This document shows, one piece after another, positions 6,613 through 7,104 of a stretch of 7,104 nucleotides of DNA (its first letter is position 1; every line of letters begins with the position of its first letter). This DNA comes from Marinovum sp. (GTDB taxonomy: Bacteria > Pseudomonadota > Alphaproteobacteria > Rhodobacterales > Rhodobacteraceae): NCBI GenBank assembly GCA_002684375.1, contig NYVC01000014.1:34575-41678 (forward strand). Reading direction: 5' to 3'. The notes beneath the pieces are model-generated. The model saw only the letters and a program-made list of their open reading frames with translations. It was not told the origin of the DNA and made no database searches. Made by a program: the position numbers and the translations under genes.

Positions 6613-6640
6613 AAAGCGGGCCCGTTTCCCGCGTTGCTTT
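6613..6640 (+). terminator. Possible transcription terminator after the amine dehydrogenase gene
   Basis: GCGGG (6616-6620) pairs with CCCGC (6628-6632) around a 7-nt loop, two bases after the stop codon's trailing TGA. It is followed by a T-rich but interrupted run (TTGCTTTTGGTTT). An outer AAAGC/GCTTT pairing (6613-6617 with 6636-6640) competes with or extends the inner stem. The position is right for a terminator; the broken U-tract makes efficiency doubtful. Confidence 0.45.
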
Positions 6641-6660
6641 TGGTTTATGCTAAGGTATCC

Positions 6661-6802
6661 ATGCTCAATATTCACGGCACACCAAAAGCTGCACAGTGTC
6701 ATGGTCTTCGGATCAAATGGAATTGCACTCAATCTGGCTAAAAAAGCCCAAAAAAAAGATATCAAAGCCCTCTATGTGGACGCACACACAGCGACAGCAT
6801 AA
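6661..6802 (+). pseudogene. Probable decayed N-terminal fragment of a short-chain dehydrogenase/reductase
   Basis: An ATG at 6661 preceded by AAGG (6652-6655) opens 'MLNIHG', a common beginning for short-chain dehydrogenases. That frame then diverges. From about 6695 another frame reads 'VMVFGSNGIALNLAKKA' and 'KDIKALYVDAHTATA' before TAA at 6800-6802. This resembles the first beta-alpha-beta unit of the family: strand, glycine loop related to TGxxxGIG, helix, and a second strand ending in Asp, which usually prefers NAD. The two parts together suggest a frameshifted gene truncated after ~45 residues; nothing like the later NAG or YxxxK motifs follows. The second frame alone is open from an ATG at 6647 as a 51-aa reading frame without a ribosome site. 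A chance resemblance is possible, as the helix is Lys-rich and its DNA A-rich. Confidence 0.38.
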
Positions 6803-7080
6803 CAAAAATAAGGTTCTCACCAACACGGTGTGGGCTGTCTTACGTTGGCGTTAGAGAGTAGCGAAATCTGACAAAAGGAAAAGAGAGCTTTGTAATCAAG
6901 TATTGATCCCTTATCACCGCCAATGCGTTCCCAATTATGGAACATTTAAGGATAAATGGCATCATAGGGGATCTAGACGGAATGTGAACCGCTCTGTACG
7001 AGATCACACTGGTGTCTAAAAGTCAGCTCAATTTTGATATAAAATAAAAGTCCATACAATTATAAGATATTTACATATAC
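6803..7080. other. Intergenic stretch with no intact gene
   Basis: No credible coding region is seen on either strand. All frames are short, lack ribosome sites and resemble nothing recognised. One forward frame is open from ~6853 to ~7017 after a TAG, reading a basic Arg/His-rich sequence, but it has no start codon near its beginning. A 13-bp perfect palindrome, ATCAA-GTA-TTGAT, lies at 6895-6907. Base composition becomes clearly AT-rich from about 7025. The region may be decayed coding DNA continuing from the dehydrogenase remnant, or the upstream region of a gene beyond the right edge. Confidence 0.5.
7034..7060 (+). promoter_or_regulatory. Weak candidate sigma-70 promoter in the AT-rich right end
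   Basis: TTGATA (7034-7039) and TACAAT (7055-7060) are separated by 15 bp, shorter than the usual 17. They sit in an AT-rich stretch that would suit a promoter for a rightward gene beyond the window. On the opposite strand a TATAAT occurs at 7064-7059 but without a recognisable -35, so direction is uncertain. Confidence 0.2.
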
Positions 7081-7095
7081 CTTGCGCCGCGCAAG
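7081..7095. repeat. Perfect 6-bp GC-rich inverted repeat at the window edge
   Basis: CTTGCG (7081-7086) and CGCAAG (7090-7095) form a stem around CCG. It follows directly after the AT-rich stretch. It could be the hairpin of a terminator for a leftward transcript from beyond the edge, part of a leader, or a mobile-element end; the window ends nine bases later, so these cannot be separated. Confidence 0.3.
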
Positions 7096-7104
7096 CGGGG
7101 GCCA

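Noticed and set aside
6895..6907. Perfect palindrome ATCAA-GTA-TTGAT as an operator
   Set aside because: Five-base arms occur often by chance in AT-rich DNA, and no gene or promoter is placed near it.
6853..7017. Basic Arg/His-rich open frame as a transposase fragment
   Set aside because: It has no start codon, no ribosome site, and no DDE, helix-turn-helix or other motif I could recognise.

Overview
The window reads like a catabolic gene cluster from an alphaproteobacterium, most likely a marine Rhodobacteraceae (Roseobacter-group) type. This is an inference from the gene content (a trimethylamine-dehydrogenase-family enzyme, a PuuC-like aldehyde dehydrogenase, RidA, DUF1028 and LysR genes packed together), the moderate GC content and the codon use. 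No rRNA, tRNA, CRISPR array or intact mobile element is visible. All six credible genes lie on the + strand.

Layout. (1) 1-914: the 3' two-thirds of a flavin-containing monooxygenase-like gene, cut by the left edge. (2) 892-1308: a RidA/YjgF-family protein whose start overlaps the monooxygenase end by 23 bp. (3) 1305-1979: a DUF1028 (Ntn-hydrolase-like) protein joined to the RidA gene by an ATGA overlap. (4) 1995-3491: an aldehyde dehydrogenase with every catalytic residue present. (5) 3506-4444: a LysR-type regulator beginning 14 bp later. These five genes are packed tightly enough to be one operon. (6) A 96-bp spacer with a perfect inverted repeat flanked by direct repeats leads to 4541-6610, a 689-aa enzyme with 6-S-cysteinyl-FMN, [4Fe-4S] and ADP-binding motifs. 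(7) From 6611 to the right edge there is a GC-rich hairpin, a probable remnant of a short-chain dehydrogenase N-terminus, and an AT-rich stretch with no intact gene.

How the genes may work together. The large flavoprotein should oxidatively deaminate a primary or secondary amine to an aldehyde. The aldehyde dehydrogenase would oxidise that aldehyde to an acid. The flavin monooxygenase could hydroxylate the substrate or a downstream product. RidA and DUF1028 may process reactive imine, enamine or amide intermediates. The LysR protein probably senses the substrate or an intermediate.

The most informative observation is the active site of the 4541-6610 enzyme. At the three 'aromatic bowl' positions of trimethylamine dehydrogenase (Tyr60, Trp264, Trp355) it has Gln, Trp and Asp. 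That is the combination reported for histamine dehydrogenase of Nocardioides simplex. The surface Tyr442 used to pass electrons to ETF is also absent, and the size matches. The cluster is therefore a candidate pathway for histamine or a related aryl-ethylamine rather than for trimethylamine. That substrate is an inference from residues recalled from published family descriptions, not from an alignment that was run.
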